From Timema cristinae (Eukaryota; Arthropoda; Insecta; Phasmatodea; Timematidae): a stretch of DNA of 64,000 nt. The stretch spans positions 15,530,228-15,594,227 of the forward strand of contig JBCFYV010000012.1 in NCBI GenBank assembly GCA_039000515.1. Reading direction: 5' to 3'. The notes beneath the pieces are model-generated. The model did not search any database. It was not told the DNA's origin and saw nothing but the letters and a program-made list of their open reading frames with translations. Shown one piece after another: positions 24,201-34,050 of this stretch; within the stretch, counting starts at the first letter, position 1; each line of letters starts with the position of its first letter. A program made the position numbers and the translations under genes.

Positions 24201-25449
24201 CTATTCTAATAAAAAAAATGTTTATTACTTAGCACCGCGTCTTACTACCCGTTCGGGTTACACACTTTTAAGTACTAATTATGCTAATGGTTTAGTAATC
24301 GGGATGGTTGAAATAGAGGAAGTGAACCCGCATTTGCGTGGAGGGAGAGTGGAAAACCATTTAGGAAAAACCACCCCCAGTTCACTAGACCGAGATTTGA
24401 ACCTCGCTCTCCCCGTCCTCAGAAGTCAAGCTCAACACGACAAGCGCGTTAGCCAACTACGCCACCGAGGCGGGTTTCTAATTAATACATAAGCGTGTAA
24501 CCTGAACAGGTAGTAAAACGCAGTGTTAAAAAATATTAATTATTATGGTAATGGTTATGATTATTTTAAATCTTTTATTGTGTTATGGTGTTAAAATGTA
24601 TTATATTTTGATGTATTATTGTATCTTAGTTTCTTTAAGTTTAATTACCTAGCACATGTGAAAAAACAACCCTAATCTACCTGCTCATGATTCAAACCTT
24701 GACCTCCCTGGTGCTGGCAAAATGATATATTTAGAGCTTAATGCTTTGGATCTGGACTTTAGTTTCAAATTTATAAACGTGTATGTTTGCCAAATTCCTT
24801 CATCTCACCTCCATTCCAGAATCCGACTGTATTCACGAGCCTTAGTCACAATCAAAAGTTGTGCGCAGCTTTGGGTGTCGAGAAAATGTGGTGTCAATCA
24901 TGGTGAGGAGAGTTTTTTGTGCTCATCTGACCCTACCGATAGCATCTAACTTAGGTATTTTACTGTAAAACAACTCGAACCAGATGCAGCATCGTGGTAA
25001 GGTTTAGTTGTATTTTACCTAGGAGAACAGCAGAATCAAGACCAGTAAAAGTATTTTACCCTATTTTAAAAAATACAGCCAAATTTTAAAATCATAATTT
25101 TAAAATTAAGACACTATCAAGCTAGTCCCAATTTCGCTGATATACCAAGTAAAGAGTACTAAAAAACCCTACTTCAATATTTCTGGTATGAGCATAATCT
25201 CACCTAACATCCTGGTTATTTAGCCATGAGATGGACTCTTGATTTTTAAGTGGTGCAAAAACTAGAGGGCTAAGGTTCATGGAGATTTTATCTCAAGATT
25301 CTAGTAATCCTACTTGCCGACTAACAAATAATTGATTAGACCTAAGTTACCTTGTTACTCTCAGACTACTGTCCTCTCCAAACCAAACCTCTCCGACATC
25401 GCCATGATCTTGGAAGTTTCCTATTTCCAGAGCATAAGTATCCTCCCAG
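12282..25449 (-). CDS. EEF1AKMT2: eEF1A lysine methyltransferase 2 (METTL10 family), four of its exons
   Basis: A class I SAM-dependent methyltransferase; the family methylates a lysine of translation elongation factor eEF1A in the cytosol. Exons on the minus strand, in coding order: 25,351-25,449 ([12 protein letters not shown], then [11 protein letters not shown]), 20,729-20,813 (SAM motif I as IIDLGCGNG), 14,148-14,490 ([21 protein letters not shown], then ITSCNW) and 12,282-12,379 ([12 protein letters not shown], ending at a TAG). All junctions have GT/AG sites and keep phase: AG+G gives Arg, CTG/AGC gives Leu-Ser, A+AG gives Lys. The order matches human METTL10, including the NWT and FGG-SG motifs. 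The first exon, with the start codon, was not found; the 25,449 acceptor (TTTTTTCTGTCGACAG) implies it lies further upstream. Introns carry hAT, mariner, SINE and RTE remnants. No disabling mutation is seen in these exons. Confidence 0.9.
13855..13965 (-). repeat. Decayed copy of a dispersed, possibly protein-coding repeat
   Basis: The minus strand resembles the open copy at 61,747-61,965. Both carry a stretch encoding MTT-FPN and then P/TSEMI, and near-identical DNA (ATATCATCTCTGAGG on the plus strand). This copy has stops. Element class not recognised. Confidence 0.45.
14809..15060 (-). other. Unexplained 83-codon ORF in an EEF1AKMT2 intron
   Basis: It starts [15 protein letters not shown] and continues [19 protein letters not shown], then [12 protein letters not shown]. 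Composition and codon use are less AT-driven than in surrounding chance ORFs, and codons 1-58 read like real protein; the last 25 become low-complexity after ATGAG/GTGCCT, a possible splice donor. The upstream sequence to about 15,110 shares this GC-richer texture. Short inverted repeats (AGCCACCATGG and CAGTGGTGGCT) lie at 14,780-14,822. It could be an exon of an unknown gene, a captured exon or an old retrocopy. I do not recognise a family. Confidence 0.3.
15605..16560. repeat. Foldback: inverted pair plus a third partial copy
   Basis: Arm A (about 15,605-15,900) is the reverse complement of arm B (about 15,985-16,266), with a short spacer containing a C run at about 15,901-15,918. A third copy (about 16,317-16,560) repeats arm B in direct orientation. 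All three share the DNA that encodes [15 protein letters not shown] (plus strand in A, minus strand in B and C). GAGTATCTT occurs at both outer edges (near 15,588 and 16,556) and could be a 9-bp target duplication; this is weak because the outer sequences are not inverted copies of each other. The arms appear to come from the adjacent transposase relic. Confidence 0.7.
16264..16914 (-). pseudogene. Decayed transposase-like coding sequence
   Basis: On the minus strand 16,914-16,687 encodes a stretch with [20 protein letters not shown] and then [11 protein letters not shown]. After stops and frame changes come [23 protein letters not shown] and [15 protein letters not shown] (to 16,264). The GHS-(F/Y)-(M/L)-x-(C/N) block resembles the GHSFMECDNVHAHIE block of the 5.7-7.0 kb transposase, so this may be a distant relative (inference from a short motif). 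Its downstream part is what has been copied in the foldback at 15,605-16,560. The gene is dead. Confidence 0.5.
17279..18491 (+). pseudogene. hAT transposase relic, split by a SINE
   Basis: Fragments in order: [18 protein letters not shown] and [15 protein letters not shown] (17,279-17,420), the C-terminal middle part after the SINE ([20 protein letters not shown] near 18,045), and the dimerisation end [15 protein letters not shown] with [17 protein letters not shown] (18,369-18,491). This matches hAT proteins of the ZMYM/PRKRIR-like group. Stops and frame breaks are frequent. It lies in an EEF1AKMT2 intron on the opposite strand. The SINE at 17,597-17,850 interrupts it, so the hAT is older than the SINE. 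Confidence 0.8.
17597..17850 (-). mobile_element. SINE-B copy with target duplication
   Basis: Head on the minus strand: TGGCCGCGTGGTCTAACGCG (A box, Leu/Ser tRNA-like) and GGGGTTTGATCCCG (B box). Body and shared tail end near 17,600. CTGGATATT flanks both sides (17,588-17,596 and 17,851-17,859), a 9-bp target duplication inside the hAT relic. Confidence 0.85.
18588..18690 (-). mobile_element. 3' end of an RTE-like retrotransposon
   Basis: On the minus strand it encodes a [17 protein letters not shown] end, comparable to the C-termini at 38.2 kb and 47.35 kb, followed by a GAT-repeat tail (ATCATCATCATCATC on plus, near 18,588). Heavily 5'-truncated. Confidence 0.5.
19065..19136 (+). repeat. 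TG dinucleotide microsatellite
   Basis: A (TG)n tract of roughly 70 bases with a few interruptions. It explains the low-complexity ORFs predicted across it on both strands. Confidence 0.9.
19313..19589 (-). mobile_element. Full-length SINE-A with 13-bp target duplication
   Basis: Minus-strand head: GGTGACCTGCTGGTCTAGGG (A box; Glu/Asp/Gly tRNA-like) and AGGGTTCAATCCTCGG (B box), then body, shared tail and a TAA repeat. TTCTAGATATATC is present at 19,300-19,312 and 19,590-19,602, which fixes both ends. Confidence 0.92.
20135..20365 (+). pseudogene. mariner transposase C-terminal fragment
   Basis: Encodes [16 protein letters not shown], then LKEHLG-type sequence ([17 protein letters not shown]), [11 protein letters not shown] and WDKCI before a TAA. 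This is the standard end of mariner transposases; the D of SPCD is the third catalytic acid of the D,D34D triad. One stop (TGA before WDKCI) lies inside. I did not find the upstream two-thirds or clear TIRs. It sits just downstream (on plus) of an EEF1AKMT2 exon, within an intron. Confidence 0.85.
21140..21355 (-). mobile_element. SINE-B copy, diverged
   Basis: Shared tail near 21,157-21,175 (CACCTGTTTGGGTTATATGC on plus), body with CCCACATTTGTGTGGAGG, and a B box (GGGTTCAAATCTC on minus) near 21,305-21,317. Target duplication not visible. Confidence 0.7.
21364..21657 (+). mobile_element. Left end of a hAT-like element (partial)
   Basis: Begins CAGGCGTGTCAAACTCATTT and then GGGCCACAATGAAC, the style of hAT termini in animals. 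A GGCCGCACAAAATCAC stretch near 23,230 may be a related inner end; no matching outer right end or target duplication was found. The 21,658-22,933 element sits inside it. Confidence 0.4.
21658..22933 (+). mobile_element. Non-autonomous hAT element with 8-bp target duplication
   Basis: Inverted termini CAGGGGTGCAGAATATGT (left) and the same sequence on the opposite strand (right end at 22,933). GTATTAAT flanks both ends (21,650-21,657 and 22,934-22,941), the 8-bp duplication typical of hAT. Length 1,276 bp. The only recognisable coding part is a zinc-finger fragment at 22,253-22,441. Confidence 0.85.
22253..22441 (+). pseudogene. N-terminal zinc-finger fragment of a hAT protein
   Basis: A 62-codon ORF with [19 protein letters not shown] followed by a histidine and proline: Cys-x2-Cys and two histidines in the arrangement of a BED/C2H2-like DNA-binding finger. 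It ends at a TAA right after KHKLCEQ. No RT or DDE catalytic region follows, so the element kept only its DNA-binding start. The finger assignment rests on the C/C/H/H spacing. Confidence 0.5.
24026..24534 (+). mobile_element. SINE-B interrupted by a second SINE-B
   Basis: Head at 24,031-24,110: CCGCTTGGTCTAACGCGC (A box) and AAGGTTTGAATCTC (B box). The body breaks at 24,210 and resumes at 24,483 with the tail (GTAACCTGAACAGGTAGT). AT-only ATTAATTA flanks both outer ends (24,018-24,025 and 24,535-24,542). A loose B-box fragment of the same family lies at about 24,664-24,722. Confidence 0.85.
24211..24475 (-). mobile_element. SINE-B inserted inside another SINE-B
   Basis: Complete copy in the opposite orientation: minus-strand head with GGTGGCGTAGTTGGCTAACG and a GGTTCAAATCTCG B box, ending in the shared tail and an A/T-rich 3' end. 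TTCTAAT of the host SINE is duplicated at 24,204-24,210 and 24,476-24,482. Confidence 0.9.
25110..25300 (+). repeat. Dispersed repeat, second copy at 11,585-11,760
   Basis: Both loci share the order TACCAAGT-AA-GA, AACC-TACTT (CTCACTT at 11.6 kb), GC-TAATCT and ATCCTGGTTA-TT followed by CATGAGA or CATGGAGAGG. Class unknown; no ends could be defined. Confidence 0.4.
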
Positions 25450-25678
25450 CTGTCGACAGAAAAAACAACTGGAAAACACATTCAGGAATTCAGCAGTGAT
25501 GTGTAAAATGCTTGATAACTTTTCAACTTGGTTCTGGAAGGGAAATGTGAATTAAGGTCCATATTTTAAAGGCTTTTTACTAAAAAAAAAATCTTTTTAG
25601 CCAAAATAAATAAAATATTGCTATATTTGATATGTTTAGTTTAACTTTATGCACATCTCAACAGTTATTGAATATTTG

Positions 25679-25757
25679 TCATGGGCTTATTGGCATTTGA
25701 ACATTAACTTTTTTTTTAAATAGAAAAAGTACTGATGAATGCCAATATGCCCATGAA
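25679..25757. repeat. Hairpin: 19-bp inverted repeat
   Basis: CATGGGCTTATTGGCATTT and, about 40 bases later, GAATGCCAATATGCCCATG pair over 17 of 19 positions. The hairpin lies just outside the 25,795 element. Confidence 0.7.
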
Positions 25758-25794
25758 AAATAGTCAAGAACTTTTGATATTACTCTGCGTATAA

Positions 25795-27375
25795 GGATCA
25801 TTCTCAAATTGAAGGGAAAAATAGGAAATAGAAAAATAAAAATTTCAGGAAAAGTACAATTTATTGCCTGATCACGCCAAATTTATTAAGGAATTAAGTA
25901 ATAATATCAGCAGAGCTTGATTTTACAATTTTCTAGTGTTTTTTTTTATTCTAGTTTTAGCGAAGTAGCTACACATAACCCATCACTTCACTAACAATGT
26001 TTCAGATGCACATAAATGTTAAAATCTCTAAAATCCAAATAAAATATGTATTTTTACTAAGTAAGTTTTTATACAATATTTGTTAACAATAATATAAAAA
26101 ATTATACATTTAATTTACTGGTATTAGGATTTTTTAAGTGAATTATCATACAAAATTCATGTGTTAGTGATGTTAAATTTTCCAAAATTCAAGGAAAATT
26201 GAGTTTTACATTCTTCATTTTTAATTTATATTTTTAATAGCTCAAATGTTAATACTAGATAATAATATTTGTTTACTAAGACTGTTAATGATAAATAAGT
26301 GATTTTGTTGTCGTTAGTGAAGTGATGTTTGGGAAGACAATATTTACATTGAAAATTTCACTTAATAATAACATGAGCTACGTGATTATCGTCAGTTTTG
26401 TCACTTAGCTGATGTTAGCAAGGTGATACCATTTTCGTCACCGATCAATGTTCGTGAAGTAATAACACAATTTTTGTTACTAAGCAACATTAGCGAAGTG
26501 ATGTTTTTGACAGACTTTGAGAAAGTGATTTGCAATTAACATACTCTATACTATTTACCTGAATTTTCATACCTTAACCAAATAATATTAAATAAGCTAT
26601 TTAACTAATGAAATAACAAGTACAGGACAACAACACACTATGGCTGGGAACAGCGGAGAATTCAGGAAGATTTAAACGCGAAATTCAAAATACCGTGTTT
26701 GTCCAGTGTGTTACTTGGGGACAAACAAACAATGATTTTATTATTATTATTATTATTAGCACCAAGTCTTATTACCCGTTCGGGTTATACGCACTTACGC
26801 TAAAGTGTAATGGTAGGGTGATTGTGAGATGAAATGGAGGACCTACAGTTTAACGTGGAATCCGAACCACGGTGGCGACCTGGCATTCCACACATTCACA
26901 AGATGTCTTGTCAGAGGTGTAGGAAGGGTTTGGAAATCAGATAAATATTTGCCGGGACCGAGGATTGAACCCCGGCCGCCACCTCAGAAGTCTGACACCT
27001 TACCCCTAGACCACCAGGTCATCAAAACAATGATTTAAATGTCAAAATTCATTAATAGTTTATTAACTGGATTTTTCAAACAAAAATAACATTATTACGA
27101 GAATATTTTATCATGGTTATATATTTGTTAATCTTTTTCTTTATTTTTGTATAGAACTTCAAAATTCAGAGGTGGAGACAGCTAACGCGGTGATGAAAGG
27201 AACTTTTAATAATTATATGGTCTAATTTGTTTTTGATATTACCAGATTTAAAGGTATCTATGGAAGTTTTTTACACTTTCTAATAAAAAAAAATTTTGTT
27301 GCTCGTTTTAAAAATAACAAAATACTGTATTTATATAGGCAAGACATAAATTGTCCCTCAATTTGAGAATGACCC
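25795..27375. mobile_element. Non-autonomous TIR element with ATAA flanks
   Basis: The ends are inverted copies of GG(A/G)TCATTCTCAAATTGA (left at 25,795, right ending 27,375), followed on each side by an AATTTAT and GCCT-containing stretch. ATAA flanks both ends (25,791-25,794 and 27,376-27,379). The interior has at least five variants of TTAG(C/T)GAAGTGATG in both orientations between 25,968 and 26,505. No transposase. A SINE-A sits at 26,739-27,024. Superfamily unknown. Confidence 0.65.
26739..27024 (-). mobile_element. Full-length SINE-A with 12-bp target duplication
   Basis: Minus-strand head with CTGGTGGTCTAGGGGTAAGG and GGGGTTCAATCCTCGG, then body, shared tail and a TAA repeat (26,739-26,760). 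AAACAATGATTT occurs at 26,727-26,738 and 27,025-27,036. Confidence 0.93.
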
Positions 27376-27379
27376 ATAA

Positions 27380-28858
27380 AAACAATACATATCTAATGAA
27401 GCAATAATTTATGACTTTTCCTTTAAATATTTTTTTTGTTATTAAAAACTGTAAATAAAGGGAGTTTAAATTGAATTTCATGAAATTCTACTTTAACCAA
27501 TCTTGATATACACAGGGGCCTATTTAGAGTCAACCGGAGATAAATTGTCCGTGAATCTGTAGGAAGGAATATTTCAATAACTATATGATACCAATTCACT
27601 AGCAATTTTTTTATTTCTCTTTTATGTTTATGGTAATTGAAAATATTTATTGCTAGCAGTCAATTATTTTTAATTCAAATAAGTTTTACGCTAAATGTCG
27701 AATTATTTAAAAACAACCTAAAAAAATTATATTTAAAAATTTTTATTTTTTAAATCAACCAATGCAATTTTAAAAATTAAGTATCTTTTTAACTGTAAAA
27801 ATATTCCCAGACCTAACATTTAAAATTGATGTAGCTTTCCATGTGGTTAAGCTTAGTTCAGCGATTTCGATGCAGGGCAACACTATTGCAAAGTTCTGCC
27901 TCTAACAAGTTAAGATGACAAAATTTGAGAACCATAGCTTTAAAAAAGCAGGGAATCCAATGTCACTAGATTAAGATTGTGCATAATCTTCAGCAACAAC
28001 TAAATTTCACTCTTTATTGTAAAAGTCGAATTTCTTGAAAATAATTAAGTAAATAATATTTTCTTATCCAAACGGAAACACTCTTGCACAACCACTAACA
28101 ATTTTACATCTTGAAAGCTCACACAAGGCTACATTAAAAGTGAACAGAAAAGTAGTACAAATCTGAAAGAAATCACCCACAGGAAGTTAAATACTAAAAT
28201 AAAGTAGTAGTAATATATAGTTTAGGGCTAAATAATATATTTTAAATAAACTATTATGTCCTAGGTTTCTTTCCAAACAAACTTAGCCCAGCCTTCAAAA
28301 CGGTAAGCTAATTACTTGGCTGACTTGAATTAACCTAGCTACAGTTTCACTCACTTATAAATTAAACTCTCGAAATTGATATTCACAAAATAAACAATTT
28401 GTTTTAAGATATAAAATTATGTCATATCGTAAGGGATCATGGATCAAATAATATGTTGGTCTAGTATGTTCGCGTTTGGATTTAGGTTTTATTGAGTTGT
28501 CTAAATGTTGTAAAAATAAAGTAATTTCAAATAAATATAATTAAACTAGGCCTACCAGTAGCCTATGTTTGTATTAAATTTTTAATAATGTTATATTAAG
28601 TAAGATATAGTGTATTATATGATATGGTGTTTAGGCATCATTCCCATAGCGTAACATGGGCTCTTTAAATTAATTGTATATTTTTTATTACTATAAATAT
28701 GTAAATTATTGTATCAGTTTAGCCCTTTATGTAGGCCTATATTTTGACTGCTTGCTAGCCAGTAGACCTGTATACACTTATTCACCAGATTTACTTTTAA
28801 ACTAATTTGATTTATTTCTCACAACATTGGCTGTAAGACTTATCTGAATATGATAGAG
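27380..28858. other. AT-rich intergenic DNA, nothing recognised
   Basis: No ORF with known motifs, no TIR and no tRNA-like box. The 60-codon minus ORF near 27,423-27,605 looks like chance. Confidence 0.5.
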
Positions 28859-29231
28859 CAGTGGTTCTCAAACTTGTATGCTTTACATACCCCCTGGGAA
28901 TATTTATATAAATGACATGCCCCTTGTACAGATATAAAATATATTAGTATAATAATGGATATACAATAAAACATCGAGGATGTGTTTATTGTGTATATTT
29001 ATAGTTTACTTTACACAGCTACATAGGTATATTAATAAAAAACAAAAAAATTACATGATTGATCAAACAAATCTAACAAAATTATCAATATCATCATACT
29101 TCACCACTCAATTACCATCAGTGTTGCTAACTGTACAATCTAGATATTACTTGTACAATAATTCCACCACTTCATTGCATAACCCCAAAATGTGTTCCGC
29201 ATAACCCCGTACCCCACTTTTAGAATCACTG
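28859..29231. mobile_element. hAT-type MITE
   Basis: Left end CAGTGGTTCTCAAACTTG; right end, read on minus, CAGTGATTCTAAAAGTGG. The flanks TGATAGAG (28,851-28,858) and GTCTAGAG (29,232-29,239) match at 5 of 8 positions, a decayed 8-bp duplication. 373 bp, no coding capacity. Confidence 0.7.
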
Positions 29232-29239
29232 GTCTAGAG

Positions 29240-31898
29240 GATTGCCGAGTTATAGACTTGATGTATTCATAATCCCCATGCACTTACTATCAAAGACTAT
29301 GTCAGACAATTTGAACGGCAACAAGGCTTGCTATACATCTTTGGGTCTCCAGTGCTACTACATACCAATTATCTTTGAAACCATGTCAGACGCTATCTAT
29401 CAGACTTAATAAAACTCTTTTCCCAATTGTTTCACCAAAATTAACACATAGGCCCACTATTTAACTATTTGAAACTTTTGGTGATAAAAAATGGTAAGCC
29501 TAGAATTATTAATCCACTTTTCTAAATAATCAACTTCTTGGTATAAAAAAACAAGTCTGCTTTTTAGCATCCTTTATAGCCTAATTTAAGCTTGGGAGAA
29601 GTATAAAGTTCTGTGTCCTAGCAGACCAAAAGCAAAATAAAACATTTGCCAGTCAAACACTGCACCAAGGATGTGTCGTCGATGTAATGCTTCCGTCCTT
29701 GGAATCAAGGGCGTTTGAGAGGTGCATCCGTATCCTTGGGGTCAATTTGAGCTTATCTACACTTGGGTCATGTGATAACCCATGCAACTGGCAAGGGTAC
29801 ATATAAGTCATTCACGAGCTAAGTTTACCTGGATGACAGCTCGAAACGTTACTAGAAGTAATCCCTAATATATCACTACGCCAACAGCTGACATCTAACA
29901 CTTTGGATGACTGTAATGAAAACAGATGGTAATATATTAATGTGATAGTTAACCACAGTAATTTAGGCCAATATTATTTATATATTTATTTGAGGTCGGA
30001 CACAAAGTTTATTTATAGTTTTATTCCCCTTAAAATATATTAACACCACTTTCACTAAAACTTCTAACAAACATAGCTTCAAGATGGCGACTGACAAATC
30101 TAAACCATATGGCTGAACATGACGGTAGACAAGTTTTTTACAATGATGCAGACACGCAGTTGATGAAAATATTTTTTCAGTTAAGTATTTCAAAATACGA
30201 TAAAATAATTATAAAATCATATATTGTATGTACAAAAATGACAACAATTTTCTCTTTTCCAAGTAAATATGATGCTTGTATTAAAATATATTGATGTGTG
30301 CACTATATTACTCAAAATCAGTAATGTTCCAAAACGAAAAATAAGTACTTTTAATTATGTTTAAAATATTGTTTCGAGTTGGATAAAAAGAAATTATTTA
30401 AAAAAAAATGAAATAGTATGAGAAAACTTAAGTTTGCGTTATTTTAAATATAATATATAACAAGAAATTAAAAATCTTTACATTTATAACAAAACTGTGA
30501 TCTTACAAGTGTTGGCAACCCAAAACCTAATCATATGATTTTTGAACAGTCATCCAGGTAAAAACCTATCGTGAACGGAATATATATCAAGGTGACAATG
30601 CATAAGTAAAGAATTCAGATGTCTCTTTACTAAACTTTAAAAATGTGTTTCAAATATCTTAAGACTTTAGATGGCGGGTAGGTCTACCATACCCAGATAT
30701 AAGACGAATTGAACAATAATTTCTAAGTGTAAGAAATGTAGGAATCTAATAAGCGAGTTAAATATGATTATATATGTTCAAATTTGAAAAATTGCCCCTA
30801 TAACTACCTATGACCGAAATTAACAAGAATTCTGATTGTCTTGTGTGATGTAGTGAAACAATATTTGTAACCCTAACGAATCAACCATGTTTAAGCACTA
30901 TACACATTAGATCAATTGACCAAGACCTAATTGGCTTACAACTCTAGTGTTCCGAGTTCTGATGATTGCAGATCATCATCACTGTTGTCAGACATTATAG
31001 GTATTCCTCTAATCGGTCCATTGGCAACATAAAATTAACTGTAGTACAAAATTAAATTTAACATAAGCATTTAAGAACACTTTTCAATACACACTTGAAT
31101 AAATGTCTTAAAGGCAACCATAGAAATATATTTAATATAAAACTTAATAATCAAATCTTAAATAATATAGATTTTCAATATTAATTGTATTATAAGAGTT
31201 TGATATTAAGTAGAAAAGCTACATTACGGATTAAATTAATAACAGTCCATTCCACAACAAATTAAGCAACATGAGAAAATCAAATTTAACTAGACGTGAA
31301 TATAGGTAAAAAGAATCTATAGTGAGTGTAGCTTAAGTATAGTTCTAAAAAGTCTCACAGGGCGCAGGTATAGTCCAAAAGAAATATAATAAACGGCGCA
31401 AAACCATGTTTATGGTTTTTTAAGAAAGCTAAATTACGGTGCTAAGAATTATATTTTGAATTTGGGACACGTGAACATGATTTTTCTGAAATTATATTTT
31501 GAATCTGGTGCGTACTGTATTTTATGGTTTTATAACATAGTTTTTTTTCTGTGGCACATTCTCCGCAGAAAAAATTAATTTAATTTTCTACACAAAAATT
31601 ATTCTACACAGGATTTTGTATATTGGTTATAGGCATCCTGGACTTTGATTATCACTTTCTCTTTTCATTTGAACAGTGTATCATATATTCCCATAATGTT
31701 CAAGAACAAGTATACTATACAAGAACTGTAGATATTACCATATGTATAAAATTAAAACAATCGTTTCTAGTGGAGCAAAAATTTATATAACATGTTAAAA
31801 AAAACTACTTTTTTTAATAAAAACTGCAAAAAAATACTGAACTTAACTAAAAATACCTTACAGCCCAGCAGTAACCCCATTTCTAAACTTAAAGTAAG
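29240..31898. other. AT-rich intergenic DNA, nothing certain
   Basis: No gene recognised. An AAGATGGCG start-like context at 30,083 opens only nine codons before a stop. Slightly GC-richer islands near 29,640-29,900 hold no readable ORF. Confidence 0.5.
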
Positions 31899-31906
31899 GC
31901 TACAGT

Positions 31907-32414
31907 CAGGGCCTCATTTATAAATATGGCGCCCCTAGGCACATGAGCTGCAGGCACCCCCTCTCTTTCCGCCAAAATATTATATTGTTATTTGTTAATG
32001 AACACAAATAATAATGTTGTAGGTGTATTTATTGCTACTATTTACAGTATATCCCCTATAATTATATGACCATTGTGCAAAATGGTTGTGCTTGTCAATA
32101 TCTGTCATGGCTTTACAAATGAGCGATTTAATTATTAGCTTACAGATGGAAATAGTAGATACAATAGAACTCTATAACAATGCACTAGCTCTTTATAAAA
32201 AGCAAGCTTCAGCTACAGCTGTTCCACGTGTTTTGTTTTAGTGAGAATTATGTTCATTCGTCTAGAAGACAAAGGTTTCGGTTTCACATCCCATGACGTC
32301 GTACCTCGGAAAGGGCACTTCTGTAAACATTTTGATTTTTTTTAAATGTTGCACCCCTAGAAATTTCGCGCCCTATGCACGTGCCTAGTCTGCCTAGTGG
32401 GTAATGCGGTGCTG
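31907..32414. mobile_element. hAT-like MITE, diverged
   Basis: Left end CAGGGCCTCATTTA with GGCGCCCCTAGGCAC; right end, read on minus, CAGCACCGCATTA with TAGGCAC and AGGGCGCG. The flanks GCTACAGT (31,899-31,906) and GTTACGGT (32,415-32,422) match at 6 of 8. 508 bp. Confidence 0.55.
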
Positions 32415-32731
32415 GTTACGGTATAAGAACATTGTGGGACATTTACAATTGGTTATCCTTAGTCCCTTACTATGCTCCAGTGATAGTTGTGTACCTAAAT
32501 TTAATCTTACGTTCGAGGTAAATGTCTATAAAAACATTTTTATAGCCTTCAAAAAATCAATAAAATTCAAGGTGCTCCCAAGACCAATCCTAAAGATAGG
32601 GCACGAGAAGGAGTCACATATCCCGGGGTCAATAGCCCTTTTACACATGTCCACCCAGCTATTAAGACTGAAATTGAGTTCCCTTTGCAAATAAGAACTA
32701 TACAAAAATGTATTGACACATTTTCCTAATA

Positions 32732-33290
32732 CAGTGAACATCCGACTATCCGCTCTGTTGCTTAACAGCATCATCACAAGTAACAAGGTATACGTTTTTG
32801 AAAAATGCCTTGTTGATGGAGAAAACGGGCTACTGATTATTGTAGTACTCAGTAAATCACTAGGGATGAGATAATGGCCTGAGTGGCAAAAAGTTTATGC
32901 AAATGGGAAGGAGGCCTTTCAGGGTTGTACCTGCTTAATTACCTGGAACAGGAAGATGACACGCTCCTATCTGACAAGCTGCTGTTACAGAAAACATATA
33001 GTGAGATGGGTAAAATAGAAGCAGCTGCAATGAAGCAGAAGACTAACACAGACGTTTTTAAGTGATGTGTCCATTTTGAGTATACTTTACCTTTATTTAA
33101 AGAGTTTTTTCTAATATCTTAGTGCATGAAATATAGTTGTGTGTTCAGAAACGCAATCTCGATATGTGAGTGCTAGTTAGAATTGAATGTGTAACATTTT
33201 TTTGTTTAACTAAAAATGCTATTATCCATGGTTTTGGGTTATCCGCTGCACTCAACCCTTCGATTACCGCGGGTAACCGGGAGTTAACTG
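32732..33290 (+). mobile_element. Tigger/pogo remnant with transposase C-terminus
   Basis: Ends CAGTGAACATCCGACTATCC (left, after a TA) and, on minus, CAGTTAACTCCCGGTTACCC (right): pogo/Tigger-style TIRs. Between them 32,883-33,065 encodes KWEGGLSGLYLLNYLEQ and ends MKQKTNTDVFK before a TGA, comparable to the KQ-T-I-T-DFF end of pogo transposases. The right TA has changed to TG. An internally deleted copy of about 0.56 kb. Confidence 0.7.
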
Positions 33291-33852
33291 TGTGTCAAGA
33301 ATTGATAGAAACGGATGGTTTGATAGCAAATTATACGGTGAACACATAGAAAAGTTGGGTGATGTATTCAAACAAAGATCTGCACAATTTAGTGAAATTA
33401 GGCCAGTCATAAGTTTATATTTTCTATGAAAATATGTTTAATATTGCGGATATCAGTATCATTCCCAAATAAATTAATAAAATTTACGAAAATGTTCTTG
33501 AAAAATTGGAATTAGAGATTTCGGAACTACAGGACAACTTATTCCTCAACATAGATTAAATAGCCACTCTATTATATTTGATAATTATAGTTATAGATAC
33601 ATATAAATATCCTATTCTTTAAATTGAAAAATGATACCTGTAAGCTGGAATCGATCTCGGTACTATTTGTTTAATACGTCAATACTTTCCCACTGAGATA
33701 TCCAGGAATTGTCCCATGCTTAAGGTAATTCTTCATTCATATGTTAAGACAGAGTCTGTGATGGACATCATTGTGAACACGGGATGACTCCTTGAAAGCT
33801 CAGTGCTCGTGCATTGACCACTGAATATGCCTTAAAATATGTAAGTAAGTAG

Positions 33853-34050
33853 TAAAAGGAGAGGATGTCAATGAGAATAATGTGGATAACTATGTAGGAA
33901 AACTGCAAGTAAGGTTAAGAAAAGAATGTGAGTATCAGATAACAGATATTGTACAAGTGAAAGGAGGAGAATGGAAGCAATTAAAGGAAGAAGAATGGTA
34001 GAAGGACAAAGTAATATGAAGGCATTTTAAAACGCACCCAGCCTAGTGAT
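33853..34050 (+). mobile_element. 3' fragment of an RTE-like element
   Basis: Encodes, with breaks, an ITDIVQVKGGEWKQLKEEE-like end followed by a tryptophan and stops. It is the same C-terminal region as at 38.1 kb and 45.9 kb. A TAAGTAAGTA stretch just upstream (33,841-33,850) resembles the tail of another RTE group seen at 53.02 and 63.92 kb. Confidence 0.55.

Noticed and set aside
19313..27024. True tRNA genes (A and B boxes present)
   Set aside because: Boxes lie in multi-copy SINEs with bodies and tails; no acceptor stem pairs properly.
30083..30113. Gene start at AAGATGGCG
   Set aside because: Only nine codons before a stop, with no splice donor inside.
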